From positions 158,214,941 through 158,278,940 of the forward strand of contig CM043958.1 of the NCBI GenBank assembly GCA_014529385.2: DNA of 64,000 bases, read 5' to 3'. This DNA comes from Adiantum capillus-veneris (Eukaryota > Streptophyta > Polypodiopsida > Polypodiales > Pteridaceae). Under the pieces are notes generated by a model that saw nothing but the letters and a program-made list of their open reading frames with translations, was not told where the DNA came from and ran no database searches. Position numbers and translations under genes: made by a program. Numbering within the stretch: the first letter of the stretch is position 1; each line of letters starts with the position of its first letter. This document shows positions 12,291 to 23,841 of this stretch, piece after piece.

Positions 12291-13015
12291 TAACATAGGA
12301 ATCTTGGTTTGAAGGTCAAGCAATTAGGTTCCAAATGCACATAATAATATATTTTCCACCCATAATAAAAGAAAGTTAAATATGTTATTATCAAATTGAC
12401 AAAGGTAATGTCCAAGAATTCTAGCTTTGCATCTTGTCAGATCTAAATCTTCATCAAGGAGACATGCATGTATACATCAACTTTCAAGCCATTCAAGAAT
12501 ACATGCACTTAGATTCCATAGTTTTGTTTTCAAAGTCTTTTAGGTTCTAAAACTCTTTCACGTAAAGTATGTAATGACAAAATTCTTGAAGCAAATATTT
12601 GTGCCCAAGAAAAAGATCCCTCTCACATATTTAAAGTCCATGAATTCTCTGATCCATACTTACAAGTTTTATGTTGACATCAAACATCAATTCTCTCATA
12701 GTTACAAATAAATGCAACCTCGATATGAATTGACAAAAAATGAATTTCTTTTACTATATGACCCAACATAGGCCCCAATCAAATAAAAAATGAGTCTCCA
12801 AAAATTTGGGTGCACTCTAGCAATACATCAGAGTCCCCTTACAATAGGATGCACTCCAATAGTACATTGAAGTCCCCTTAGAGTAGGGTGCACTCCATTC
12901 AAGTGTTCATAAAATTGACACACCTTTGTTTTTTTATAAAAAAGACTATATCAAATTATACAAATGTTGAAAGATACACACTAGAATAAAAAAAGAATCT
13001 TATGGCCATATTTAT
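12291..13015. other. Spacer between satellite block A and the phosphatase-like ORF
   Basis: AT-rich sequence without recognisable genes. A short imperfect tandem repeat of roughly 43 bp lies at about 12796-12895, with the phrase GTGCACTCC/GATGCACTCC repeated and AAGTCCCCTTA twice. Confidence 0.55.
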
Positions 13016-13780
13016 TCAATTCTTTCGTGTTGACAAGTACACACCAAGGACATAATTTATCTCAGAATCACTATACTGATTTACAATTGTGTTGTATGTA
13101 TAGACTCTCTTATCTCTTGCATACAACCATCCTACCAACCATGGAATTATGGTTCTCTGCAAGAAGTTTTGAAGTTGCTCGGAAGTTTTCCTCCACATCT
13201 TTGGAAATATAAGATATATCCCTGGCATGTTCCACATCACCCTATATGGAGTGTCATAAAAAATTAAGGTATTGTTTGCATCCAAATCCTCAAATATCTT
13301 CCAAATATCACTCAAATTTTTGTGATAAACCCTTGTGAATCCTAACATAATATTTGGATTTTGGCAATTTTTGTTACTCATAAACACCTTGAACTTGGTA
13401 TACTGCTCAGGAAAACATTTTTGTGTGATGCATTGCACCCTTGTTAAGTTATAGCAACTCCATATCCATAGCTCAAAGTATTCAGCACAAAAATCCAAAA
13501 AACTTTGTGCGTCTGGTCGCACCACATGATAAACTTCATCTTTATCCTCCACAAGTCGCATGTGTTGAGCCCAAGATGGCATAGAATCTCCATGTTTAAT
13601 TTCAATTGTCTTGAGAAGTAACCCCTCTAGATCCAAGATAAGTACTCTTTTGATGTCCTTGAAAGAAAGTGGTAGGTGATAAGGAGGTGATTCATTCCTT
13701 GGACAAGGTCTTGGAGGAGGTTGGATGGGTAATTCAATAGTTTTCTTCAATTTATGCCAGCATATAGCCAATCCATTTTT
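13016..13780 (-). CDS. FCP1/NIF-type HAD phosphatase-like protein, degenerate
   Basis: About 254 codons without a stop on the minus strand. The fold of the FCP1 homology domain (CTD/NIF phosphatases, HAD superfamily) is visible: a motif I position reading VLILDLEGLLLKT, the VVRPDAQSFLDFC block, ELWIWSCYNLTRVQCI at motif II, the YHKNLSDIWKIF stretch and TLIFYDTPYRV at motif III. The usual catalytic DxDx(T/V) is changed to DLEGL, so the second Asp is Glu and catalysis is doubtful. There is no in-frame ATG at the start; the first codons follow an ATTACAG acceptor-like site ending at 13781, which suggests an upstream exon. The N-terminus is proline-rich. It lies between two satellite blocks and is the only host-like gene seen. 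It might be a decayed gene or a diverged non-catalytic family member. Confidence 0.65.
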   Translation of the reverse strand, partial: KNGLAICWHKLKKTIELPIQPPPRPCPRNESPPYHLPLSFKDIKRVLILDLEGLLLKTIEIKHGDSMPSWAQHMRLVEDKDEVYHVVRPDAQSFLDFCAEYFELWIWSCYNLTRVQCITQKCFPEQYTKFKVFMSNKNCQNPNIMLGFTRVYHKNLSDIWKIFEDLDANNTLIFYDTPYRVMWNMPGIYLIFPKMWRKTSEQLQNFLQRTIIPWLVGWLYARDKRVYTYNTIVNQYSDSEINYVLGVYLSTRKN

Positions 13781-13949
13781 CTGTAATGTATCTGAACTTA
13801 AAAAACAAGAACACTTAATGCAAACACAACAATAGACATGAGTTTTACATTGTCTACCCTAAGGTTTTATTAGATACCAAAATCCATCTATGATCTACTC
13901 ATTAATAGAAAGAAAGTCAAATTAAAATCCCGACTCTTTTTTATGCTAC

Positions 13950-16900
13950 ACTCTCTCTTAGTCTCAATACCATGGAGGTCAACTAGACTTAAGTCAACTA
14001 ATAACTACTACTTGTTGTTAAAGGTATGCTTGAAGTGCATAAGGCTTTACCAATGCTCTAGTGTAGAATGGGTATTTAGGTCTCAAGGTCTACCACTTAT
14101 CCAAGCAAAGATCCATTTAGATATGGAAACCCAATTTTTCTTAATATAATGATATAGAGTGGACAAGTGGTGAATCCTGAGACCAAACCACTCATGCTAC
14201 TAGGGATAATAGGTTGGACAAGTGGTGGACCTTGAATGTAAACCCCCCATGTACAAAGTATCAGGGGTTTTGGGTATTTCAATCGACTCTAGCATCTTCG
14301 AGACATGGTGGAGCTTACTTCTCTCCATGTTTCAATGGAGTCTATCTTGGATAAATGGTGGAGCATCATTCTCTCCATGTTTCAATGGAGCCTAGCTTGG
14401 ACAAGTGGTGGACGTTTGTTTCTCTCTATGTTTGAACAGATTTAGCTTGGACAAGTGGTGGACCTTGGAACAAAATCCCCATGTAAAACATATCATGGAC
14501 ATTACAAGTGGTGAGAAAAAATACCATTCAATATATAACCTTATAGGTTGGACAAGTGGTGGACCTTAACACCCAATTATTATTAATATAATGACATAGA
14601 GTGGACAAGTGGTGAATCTTGCGACCAAACCTACTAGGAAAAGTAGGTTGGACAAGTGGTGGACCTTGAATGCAAACCCCCCATGTACAAAATATCAGTC
14701 ATGCTACTAGAAATAATTTGGTATTAAGGTCCATGTTTCAATGGAGCCTAGCTTGGAAAAGTGGTGGACCTTTGTTTCTCTCTATGTTTCAATAGAATTA
14801 GCTTGGACAAGTGGTGAACCTTGGAACAAAACCCCCATGTAAAGCATGTCATGGGCATTACATGTGGTGAGAAAAAATACCATTCAAGGTATAACCATAT
14901 AGGCTGGACAAGTGGTGGACCATAACACCCAATTCCTCTTATTATAATGACATAGAGTGGAAAAGTGGTGAATTGTGAGACCAAACCTACTAGGGATAAT
15001 AGGGTGGACAAATGGTTGACCTTGAATGTAAATCACCCATGTACAAAATATCATGGGTTTTTCATATTTCAATGGAGCCTAGCATATAGGAGATATGGTG
15101 GAACTTACTTATGTCCATGTTTTAATGGAGCCTATCTAGGAGAAATGGTGGAGGTTCCTTCTCTCCATGTTTCAATGGAGCCTAGCTTGGACAAGTCGTG
15201 GACCTTTGTTTCTCTCTATGTTTAAATATGGTTAGCTTGGACAAGTGGTGGATCTTGGAATGAAACTCCCATGTAAAACATATCATGGGCATTTCAAGTG
15301 GCAAGAAAGGATACCATTTAAGATATAACCTTATAGGTTGGACAAGTGTGGACCTTAACACAATATAATGACATAGAGTGTACAAGTGGTGAATTTTTAA
15401 ACCAAACCACTCATGCAACTAGCGATAATAGGTTAAACAAGTGGTGGGCCTTGAAATAAAACCCCCTAGAGTGTTTCAATGGAGCCTAGCTTGGAAACAT
15501 GGTAAAGCTTGCTTCTCTCCATGTTTCAATGCAGCCTATCTTGGATAAATGGTGGAGCATCATTCTCTCCGTGTTTCAATGGAGCCTAGCTTGGACAAGT
15601 GGTGGACCTTTATTTCTCTCTATGTTTGAATAGAGTTATCTTGGAAAAGTGGTGGACCTTGGAACAAAACCCCCATGAAAAACATATCATGGGCATTACA
15701 AGTGGTGAGAAAAAATACCATTTAATATATAACCTTATAGGTTGGACAAGTGGTGGACCTTAACACCCAATTATTCTTAATATAATGACATAGAGTGGAT
15801 AAGTGGTGAACTTGGGATCAAACCTACTAGGGAAATAGGTTCGACAAGTGGTGGACCTTGAATGTAAACCCCCCATGTACAAAATATCACTCATGCTACT
15901 AGAAATAATTTGGTATTAAGGTCCATGTTTCAATGCAGCCTAGCTTGGAAAAGTGGTGGACCTTTGTTTCTCTCTATGTTTCAATAGATTTAGCTTGGAC
16001 AAGTGGTGGACCTTGGAACAAAACCCCCATGTAAATCATGTCATGGGCATTACAAGTGGTGAGAAAAAATACCATTCAAGCTATAACATTATAGGTTGGA
16101 CAAGTAGTGGACCTTAACACCCAATTCCTCTTAATATAATGACATAGAGTGGACAAGTGGTGAATCATGAGACCAAACCTACTAGGGATAATAGGTTGGA
16201 CAAGTGGTGAACTTTGAATGTAAACCCCCCATGTACGAAATATTATGGGTATTGGGTATATCAATGGAGCCTAGCAACTTGGAGACATGGTGGAGCTTAT
16301 TTCTCTCCATGTTTCAATGGAGCCTATCTAGGTGAAACAGTGGAGGTTCCTTCTCTCCATGTTTCAATGAGCCTAGCTTGGACAAGTGGTGGACCTTTCT
16401 TTCTCTATATGTTTTAATAGAGTTAGCTTGGACAAGTGGTGGACCTTGGAATGAAACCCCCATGTAAAACATATCATGGGCATTTCAAGTGGTGAGAAAG
16501 GATACCATTTAAGATATAACCTTATAGGTTGGACAAGTGGTGGACCTTAATACATGATTCTTCCCAATATAATGACATAGAGTGTACAAGTGGTGTATCT
16601 TGAGACCAAACCACTCGTGCTACTAGGGATAATAGGTTAGACAAGTGGTGGGCCTTGAAATAAAACCCCGCATGTACAAAATAAAATGGGTTTAGGGCAT
16701 TTAAATGGATCCTAGCTTGGAGACATGGTGGAGATTGCTTCTCTCAATTGTTCAATGGAACCTATCTTGGAGAAATGGTGGATCATCCTTCTCTCCATGT
16801 TTCAATGGAGCCTACCTTGGACAAGTGGTGGACCTTTGCTTCTCTCTATGTTTCAATAGAGTTAGCTTGGACAAGTGGTGGGTCTTGGAACAAAACCCCT

Positions 16901-18724
16901 TTGTAAAACATAGCATGGACATTACAAGTGATAAGGAAAAATATCATTTAAGATATAACCTTACAGGTTGGAAAAGTGGTGATGGACCTTGACAAGTGGT
17001 GAAGGATACCATTTAAGATATACCCTTATAGGTTGGACAAGTGATGGACCTTAACACCCAGTTATTCTTAATATAATGACATAGAGTGGATAAGTGGTGA
17101 ATCTTAAGACCAAACCACTCATGCTACTAGGTATAATACATTAGAGAAGTGGTAGACCTTGAATGTAAACACCCCATGTACAAAATATCATGGTTTTAGG
17201 GTGTTTCAATGGAGCCTAGAATCTTGGAGACATAGTAGATCTTGATTCTTTCCATGTTTGAATGGCACCTATCTTGGAAAAATGATGGAGGTTACTTCTC
17301 TCCATGCTTCAATGGAGCCTAGCTTTGACAAGTGGTGAACCTTTGCTTCTCTCTATGTTTGAATAGAGTTAGCTTGGACAAGTGGTGGACCTTTGCTTCT
17401 CTCTATGTTTGAATAGAGTTAGCTTGGACAAGTGGTGGACCTTGGAATGAAACCCCCATGTAAAACATATCATGGGCATTTCAAGTGGTGAGAAAGGATA
17501 CCATTTAAGATATAACCTTATAGGTTGGACAAGTGGTGGACCTTAATACATGGTTCTTCCCAATATAATGACATAGAGTGTACAAGTGGTGTATCTTGAG
17601 ACCAAACAACGCGTGCTACTAGGGATAATAGGTTAGACAAGTGGTGGGCGTTGAAATAAAACCCCCCATGTACAAAATAAAATGGGTTTAGGGCATTTAA
17701 ATGGATCCTAGCTTGGAGACATGGTGGAGCTTTCTTCTCTCCATGTTTCAATGAAGCCTATCTTGGAGAAATGGTGGAGCATCCTTCTCTCCATGTTTCA
17801 ATATAGCTTAGCTTGGACAAGTGGTGGATCTTTGGTTCTCTCTATGTTTCAATAGATTTATCTTGGACAAGTGGTGGACATTGAAACAAAACTCCCATGT
17901 AAAACATATCATGGGTAGTTCAAGTTGTGAGAAAAAAAAACATTTAAACTATAACCTTATAGGTTGGACAAGTGGTGGACCTTAACACCCAATCCTTTTT
18001 AATACAATGACATAGAGTGGACAAGTGGTGAATCTTGAGACCAAAGCTATCAAGCTACTAGGGATACTAGGTTGGACAAGTGGTGGATCTTGAATGTACA
18101 TCCCCTATGTACAAAATATCATGGGTTTAGGGTGTTTCAATGGAGTCTAGCATATTGGAGACATGGTGGAGCTTGCTTCGCTCCATGTTTCAAGTGGTGG
18201 ACCTTCAATTATTTTCCCATACCTAGTTTAGACAACCCATACACTTTGCAACTATAAAGGTTGGACGAGTGGTGGAGCTTTGTTTATTTCCATCTTTTAA
18301 TGGATCCTAGCTTGGACAAGTGGTGGACCTTGGAAAAAAGTCCCCCCTGTACAACATAGCTGAGTTTTTTCATGTTTTAATGGAAGAGAGATTTGACAAA
18401 TGGTGGAGCTTGCTTATCTCCACGTGGATTTTAGAATTAGCTTGGACAAGTGGTGGAGCTTTGCTTTTCTACTCTTCATAATACAATGATGTATAGGTTG
18501 GTTACATGGTGAATCTTAAGGCCAAACCTCCCATCTTACTAGAGATGATAGGTTGGACAAGTGTTCAACCTTCTATCATTTCTCCATGCCTATAATTAGA
18601 CAATTAGTAGAACTAGCGTCTTTCTATGTTGTCTAGAGCTGAGCTTGGACAAGTAGTGGACCTTGCTACTCTCTTCCCTTGGTTTATTAGTTTGAAGACT
18701 CATTATATATACTTGCTTAGATCT
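13950..18724. repeat. Satellite block B, higher-order repeat array
   Basis: The same motif family as block A continues for about 4.8 kb. The anchor CCCATGTAAAACATATCATG or a variant starts at about 14478, 14834, 15268, 15672, 16026, 16459, 16897, 17455 and 17894. Spacings are 356, 434, 404, 354, 433, 438, 558 and 439 bp, so units are mostly near 355 or 435 bp. Each unit contains several TTGGACAAGTGGTGG motifs and phrases such as TATAACCTTATAGGTTGG and ATAATGACATAGAGTGG. A local duplication near 17339-17440 lengthens one unit. The right end (18198-18724) repeats the end of block A. Confidence 0.92.
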
Positions 18725-18924
18725 ATATAATTACTCATTAGTTAGGTTACAAGTAGGTATGTAATTTGTTAGCCCAAGGGACTTTGAATATTGAATAGTA
18801 AGAAAGTCAAGTGCTGGTTTGAAGATCTTTTGCTTATCTAAACTAGACTCTAACTCAATAATAAGTCTCTTAAGTTCCACGAATTGTCCTATCTAGGCTC
18901 CAAAAGAGTCTTAATTGGTTTGTG
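18725..18924. other. Unassigned sequence before the assembly gap
   Basis: About 200 bp outside the satellite, with no visible gene or repeat. Confidence 0.5.
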
Positions 18925-19124
18925 NNNNNNNNNNNNNNNNNNNNNNNNNNNNNNNNNNNNNNNNNNNNNNNNNNNNNNNNNNNNNNNNNNNNNNNNNNNN
19001 NNNNNNNNNNNNNNNNNNNNNNNNNNNNNNNNNNNNNNNNNNNNNNNNNNNNNNNNNNNNNNNNNNNNNNNNNNNNNNNNNNNNNNNNNNNNNNNNNNNN
19101 NNNNNNNNNNNNNNNNNNNNNNNN
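18925..19124. other. Assembly gap of 200 N
   Basis: An unbroken run of 200 N, probably a scaffold join of conventional length. Reading frames across it are meaningless. Confidence 0.99.
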
Positions 19125-19302
19125 GGCATCTCCTCCTTCTTCGCAACAAGGAATCCTCCACGACAGGAAGCGTGGAGCGGTGAGTGACACACCAACGCCA
19201 TCTTTGACTTACAAGTTTAGCTTGTTGTATGCTTGGAGCCATTTGTGGCTCGCACACAGTGTATGGCAAGTTCCTTGCATTGACACGTGCGACATACGCG
19301 CA

Positions 19303-19329
19303 CGCGCACGCACACACACACACACACAC

Positions 19330-19382
<53 letters not shown>

Positions 19383-19406
19383 CATATATATATAATATAT
19401 ACATAC

Positions 19407-19446
<40 letters not shown>
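19303..19446. repeat. Compound (CA)n (TA)n (GATA)n (GA)n microsatellite
   Basis: A graded series of simple repeats: CA with CG interruptions, TATA with CATA spacers, then GATA units and GA. Tyrosine/isoleucine-rich frames across it are artefacts. Confidence 0.95.
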
Positions 19447-19447
<1 letters not shown>

Positions 19448-19517
19448 ATGCATGTGTAAGTGAGTGAGTGAGAGAGAGCGCCATTCACTACAGTCTATAT
19501 GAGTGTGCGTGTGTGTG

Positions 19518-19520
<3 letters not shown>

Positions 19521-19576
<56 letters not shown>

Positions 19577-19640
19577 ACTGAGCTCTCCTTGGCTAGAGAG
19601 AGAGAACACTGAGCTCTCCTTGGCTAGAGAGAGAGGGTAA
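19521..19640. repeat. (GA)n microsatellite with duplicated flank
   Basis: GA dinucleotides run from about 19521 to 19575. The flank ACTGAGCTCTCCTTGGCTAG then appears twice (about 19577 and 19608) with short GAGAGA tails. Confidence 0.9.
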
Positions 19641-19889
19641 GAGGCCTTGGATTATAAGCGTTGCTATTACAATAAAAAGTTGATGAAGTGATGATCCACG
19701 AAAGCCTCAATCGAGAATCAAGAATCCACAATTGACATCGACATCTACGGAATTGAGAATCGATGGAATCTTGAATGAATGGAATTGGAAAAGTTTGATC
19801 CGATGAATCGAAGGTAGAAGTTATGCAAGCCCAAGGTAGGAGCAGACCTCAACATACAGCAAAGGTAGACGATGGGAGGCAACTCCGAC

Positions 19890-20600
19890 AACTCTCGGGT
19901 GTTTTTGAAGGTGTAGAAACTAGATTTCTTTAAGCTTTGCAGGTGCTCTCGCCTTCGGATTGTCTTGGAATTTATAAGTGAATCTCAAAATTCATAGTGG
20001 TATTGTAGTAAACTTAGGTTTTTTTTTAGCGCTTAAAGGAAAATTAGCATTTTTGAGACAAATCTCAAAATTTTGTAAGGGGAGTTATACTAAATTGAGT
20101 TGAAGGAGAGTGCTTTCTCCCAAAAACTTAGAAAACTTACATAAGAGAAATTTTAGGGGCAACTTTATTATATTTGAAGGCGTTTACACTCAATTTCTCT
20201 ATACTTTGTAGGTTTTCTCACCTTCAAATTTAGAATTTAGACATACATTTCAAAATCTGGCGAAGGGATTACACTAAACCTTGGATTTTTTTAGCATTTG
20301 GCTATACTTCCCTTTTTCGCAAAAAATTTAGAGGCAAATTCACTATATTTGGAGGTTTTTGCACTAAACTTCTATGCACTATGTAGATTCTCTAATGTTT
20401 AATTAGGATCTCTGAACTTTGTAGTTGCTTTGAATTTTGGAGGTAGTCTCCGCCGCTCGCCTCCCCCAAAGCCCTTTCCTTATGACACGTGGTAAGGGCC
20501 TCCAAGGTGCATTAGATATAGTTGAGAAAATTTGTAGGTGGAATTATACTAAACCTAGGTTTTTCTTGAGCACTGGGATACACAATAGACTTTTGCTATT
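19890..20600. repeat. Diverged tandem repeat containing a TTTTTTTAGC phrase
   Basis: A loosely repeated module of about 200 bp shows phrases such as TTTGTAGGTTTTCTCACCTT, ATTACACTAAACC and GGTTTTTTTTTAGC or near variants at about 19905-20040, 20040-20190, 20177-20310 and 20350-20575. A single related copy lies at about 52037-52086. C1 inserted just downstream. No gene was recognised. Confidence 0.55.
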
Positions 20601-20691
20601 ATTCAATAGTCCGCTATCTATACTCTTTATAATAGAGTTTGAAAAATTAGATGAAGGAGAGGGCCTCCACGTGTTGTTTTTGTTTGATTTG

Positions 20692-20696
20692 CATGG
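20692..20696. repeat. Target site duplication CATGG, left copy
   Basis: The five bases before the left LTR are CATGG, and the same five bases (29315-29319) follow the right LTR. This is the length expected for gypsy integrase. Confidence 0.85.
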
Positions 20697-22003
20697 TGTC
20701 ATAATAATCGATATCTAATTCTCCTAAATGATTTTTTCATGTTTAACTGATCATTTAATATGGGGAAGTGCCAGGGGAGAAAAAGCTGAATATTGGTTAA
20801 GCTAGCAGACCGGCCACAGTAGGGATCCATAGGAGGGAAAATAGGGATCCAAAGGGGGGGCCATATGCAAAAGAGCCATGTGCAACAATGGGATAAAAAG
20901 ACCCTAAGGTTCAGCCCATTAAGACTTCCAAAATGCTAAGGTTCCAAAATTCAAAGGTTGTGTCTAAAGGTCAACCTTAAGGGAATTGGATGCTTTGTGT
21001 GTGACCAAAAAAGTCCTTGCATATCCCTACATAGGAGGGGGCGAGCCTAGCATGTAGGGGATGAGAGAGAAAGCCACACACACACACACACAAGCCCCCT
21101 TTACACAAAGGGAATGAGGGACACATGTCAGCTCCCTAGGCCAGATGCCCACAAGGTGTACCCAATTCCTATTGGATGGCCTTGGAGGTGGACCAATGAG
21201 AATTAGGCTAGAGTAAATCTAGTTTAATTAATTTAAAAAACACTTAATAAAAGAACCAATGAAAATTAAGTCTCCTAGATGACTATTGGACAGTCTCCCA
21301 AGGGATCCAATGAGCATTCAGCAGCCCAATGGCTTGCCTGATTCCTATTGGCCAGGAGGGAAAGGGGTCCAATGAGAGTTTAGTTGAATTATCCAATGAG
21401 AGTTTAGTTGAATTATTCAAGGCAAATCCAACCAAGAGCCAAGCTTCAATGCATGCTCATCTCCTCTACCAAGCTAATTACTAAGCTAAGCTATGCTAAT
21501 ATGAGTGATTATGTGAGGAGATGTACATCTTTCTCGTAAGATACTCCTTCTTCCTCTCAATCTACTCTCATACCCTGCTAGCTCTCACCATCTTCAAAGG
21601 TGTGTGAGGTCTTGGGTCTGAGAACGAGGATAATTGATGTTGTGTTTGCTAAGTGTTTTGCTTAGGGCATGAAGCTTCCATCTTCATTGCATTAGCTAGT
21701 CTTGAACGAACACAAAGAATTGTATTGTACAATGTCTCTCTAGATGGGAGAAACCATAATACAAAGCCTTTTGGAGGGGGGACCGGCTCCATGAAAATCT
21801 GGTCCTCAATTGTTGTCAATAGCTTAATTTCTCTCTCTTTTGAAAGTATTGTTGATGCTATCTAACTAGGTGTTATGCTTTTTGGTTCTCTCTCCACCCA
21901 AGCACTCTTGTAATTCTCATTAGGAATCTATTCTAATGAAAATGCCCACTATGTTCATGCTAATTTCCGCTACACACAAATTATTAGGCCATTAAATGCT
22001 ACA
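20697..22003 (+). repeat. C1 5' LTR, 1307 bp, internally deleted
   Basis: It starts TGTCATAATAATC and ends GCTACA. Compared with the 3' LTR and with C2, about 300 bp are missing near 21420 (matching 28420-28738). A 24-bp phrase containing CCAATGAGAGTTTAGTTG is tandemly duplicated just before the deletion point. A (CA)n tract lies at about 21074-21092. Several CCAAT/ATTGG motifs lie at about 21170-21400. Confidence 0.93.
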
Positions 22004-22004
22004 T

Positions 22005-22016
22005 TGGTATCAGAGC
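22005..22016 (+). other. Primer binding site for initiator Met-tRNA (C1)
   Basis: TGGTATCAGAGC lies one base after the left LTR. It is the standard complement to the 3' end of plant initiator methionine tRNA that primes minus-strand synthesis. Confidence 0.93.
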
Positions 22017-22420
22017 ACAAAGTTTCTCTTTTCTTGCGCAAGAAGGGAGGTCCTCAAGCTAGCTATAAATGGTTGGTATTATTAATTGCCTGTGAGTAAG
22101 TAGAATAGGGATTTTTCAGCCTTGCAGTGCGCCTGCCTTCGTGCAGTTAACGTGGCATCACCATCGAGAGCTATAGTCTTCATAGTGGAGTCCTACGGGG
22201 CTTGCCTATGGCTTAACCACTATTGAGCTATTAGAAGCTTGACAGGAGCCGGTGTTGTTTTGGTGTTGAAAGACCCTCTCTTCGATTCCTTGCAATTAAT
22301 GGTATTCGAGCCGCGGGTATAGTAGCTTGAGTGCTTTTTCTAAAGGGGTAAAGAGGAGTAGCAACTAGGGCTTGAAGTGCCAAAGTACACCTAAAAGGTT
22401 TACACCTAAAAGTTGTTAGA
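22017..22420 (+). other. C1 leader between primer site and gag
   Basis: About 400 bp of untranslated leader with no conserved ORF. It is similar in C2 (about 32510-32895 on the minus strand). It probably holds packaging signals, but none can be identified by eye. Confidence 0.6.
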
Positions 22421-23841
22421 ATGGCTGACAATAGTAAAGAGAGTGAAATTAATGTTGATAACTTTGATTTTGCTAATGAGCAAGCTACTAATGATGCTCC
22501 GCTGCTTGTTAACTATCTTGTTTCTAGGCTTCAACAAGCCATGGGCAATCCATCTCTCCAAAGTGAAGTGCAACAGCAGCTCCGTGCTCACAAGATTCTC
22601 CAAGCTCATCACACCATGACGAGAGAACACCTAGGAAGCCTCCTTGTGAGACTCCCAAAAGAGGTCTCTCTCCGATTCGGGAAGAAGAAGAGAATCCGTA
22701 CGAAGGGCTCAAGAATTTACTTCTTGATGATGCATCTCCTTCCCAAAGGAGAACTCAAGAGCCTCCACCGAAGGAACGAGAAAGAAGTGAGTCTCCCGCC
22801 ACCTCGGCGGAGATGGCTCCACGAACACGGCGGGCTAAACGCTCTCCATCACCACCAAAGCGGAGAAGACCATCACACTCTTCTCCACACCATAATTCAA
22901 AGAGGGATGATAAAAAGCAAGAGAAGAAAAAAGCGAGAAAGAGGACACCCTCTTCTCCATCTTCTTCATCCTCTTCCTCTTATGAAAGTCATGGTGAAGA
23001 CGCCGAAGATCAAGACAAGAAAAAGGCTAGAAAGAGGTCACCCTCTTCTCCACCTTCTTCAAATTCTTCACCTTCTGAAGAAAGTGATGGTGCAATCTTT
23101 GAACCATCAAAAAGAAGAGGCCATAAGAAATCCTATGCCGCATGGAAGAGGTCATCCAAGCTGAAGAAGTTCAAAGAGGGAGGGAAGAGCATCTCTTTCC
23201 TTACCTATGATGGCACCTTTGGTGCTACGGACAAAGTCTTGGCCTTTATCCAGCAATTTGATGCGGCATTTGGAAATGAGGGCTTCATGGAGTCCTCTAA
23301 GCTACGCCATGTAGCTATGCACTTTTAAAAGTCCACAATGCAATGGTGGTCTAGCCTGAGAACCAACGGTGAAGCTCCACGAACATGGAAAGCTTTAAGA
23401 GCTTCCATTATCAAGAATTTTTTAGCCACCGATGCCAAAGACAAAGTACTCACCGAATGGCGAAGCTTAAAGCTCTCTCGCTATGAATCCATCCACAAAT
23501 ATGTAGACAAGTTTTGGGACCTACAACTCAAAGCCACTGTCTTCAAAAAGTTGGATTTTGGAGAGCAAAAGCAACAATTTTGTGCGGGCTTAACCGAAGA
23601 AATGGCAGAGTATGTTAACTCCCAAAGGCCACGTACAATATCGGCGGTAATACACCATACTATGGTGGCCTCTCAAATCAATTTCCAAACGGGGGCTAAA
23701 AGAAATAATAAGCCCCCGGAAAAGAAGGGTTCCAATGAGCCTAAGGGGAAGGAAAATGTCCAAAAGTCTCCTAAGGGCAACTCCAACAAAGCTAAAGAGA
23801 AGGGAGTTATCGCAAGGATAACCGGTGCTTCAAGTGATTGA
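22421..23841 (+). pseudogene. C1 gag
   Basis: An ATG at 22421 begins MADNSKESEINVDNF. Compared with C2, two extra bases near 22612 (CATCACACC versus CATCACC) shift the frame. The correct frame resumes as a Ser/Arg-rich region (about 22813-23060, repeats of RKRTPSSPSSSSSS type) and the gag core with TYDGTFGATDKVLAFIQQFD. A TAA at 23326-23328 replaces the CAA seen in C2. Then come WWSSLRTNGEAPRTWKAL and YVDKFWDLQLKA, typical plant gypsy capsid sequence. The SR-rich insert between N-terminus and capsid is unusual. The frame ends at TGA 23839-23841 inside a local duplication. Confidence 0.9.

Noticed and set aside
10590-18724. Many ORFs of 60-100 codons with GPPLVQ, LDKWW or HVSMEPS repeats
   Set aside because: They come from the satellite motif in different frames and strands. 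Stops are frequent and no frame is shared between units.
10590-18724. A CRISPR-like array of short repeats
   Set aside because: Repeats are degenerate and irregularly spaced, no cas genes exist, and the context is a plant genome.
18870-19490. Several ORFs crossing the N gap
   Set aside because: They are made of unknown bases and simple repeats, and translate to X plus low-complexity tails.
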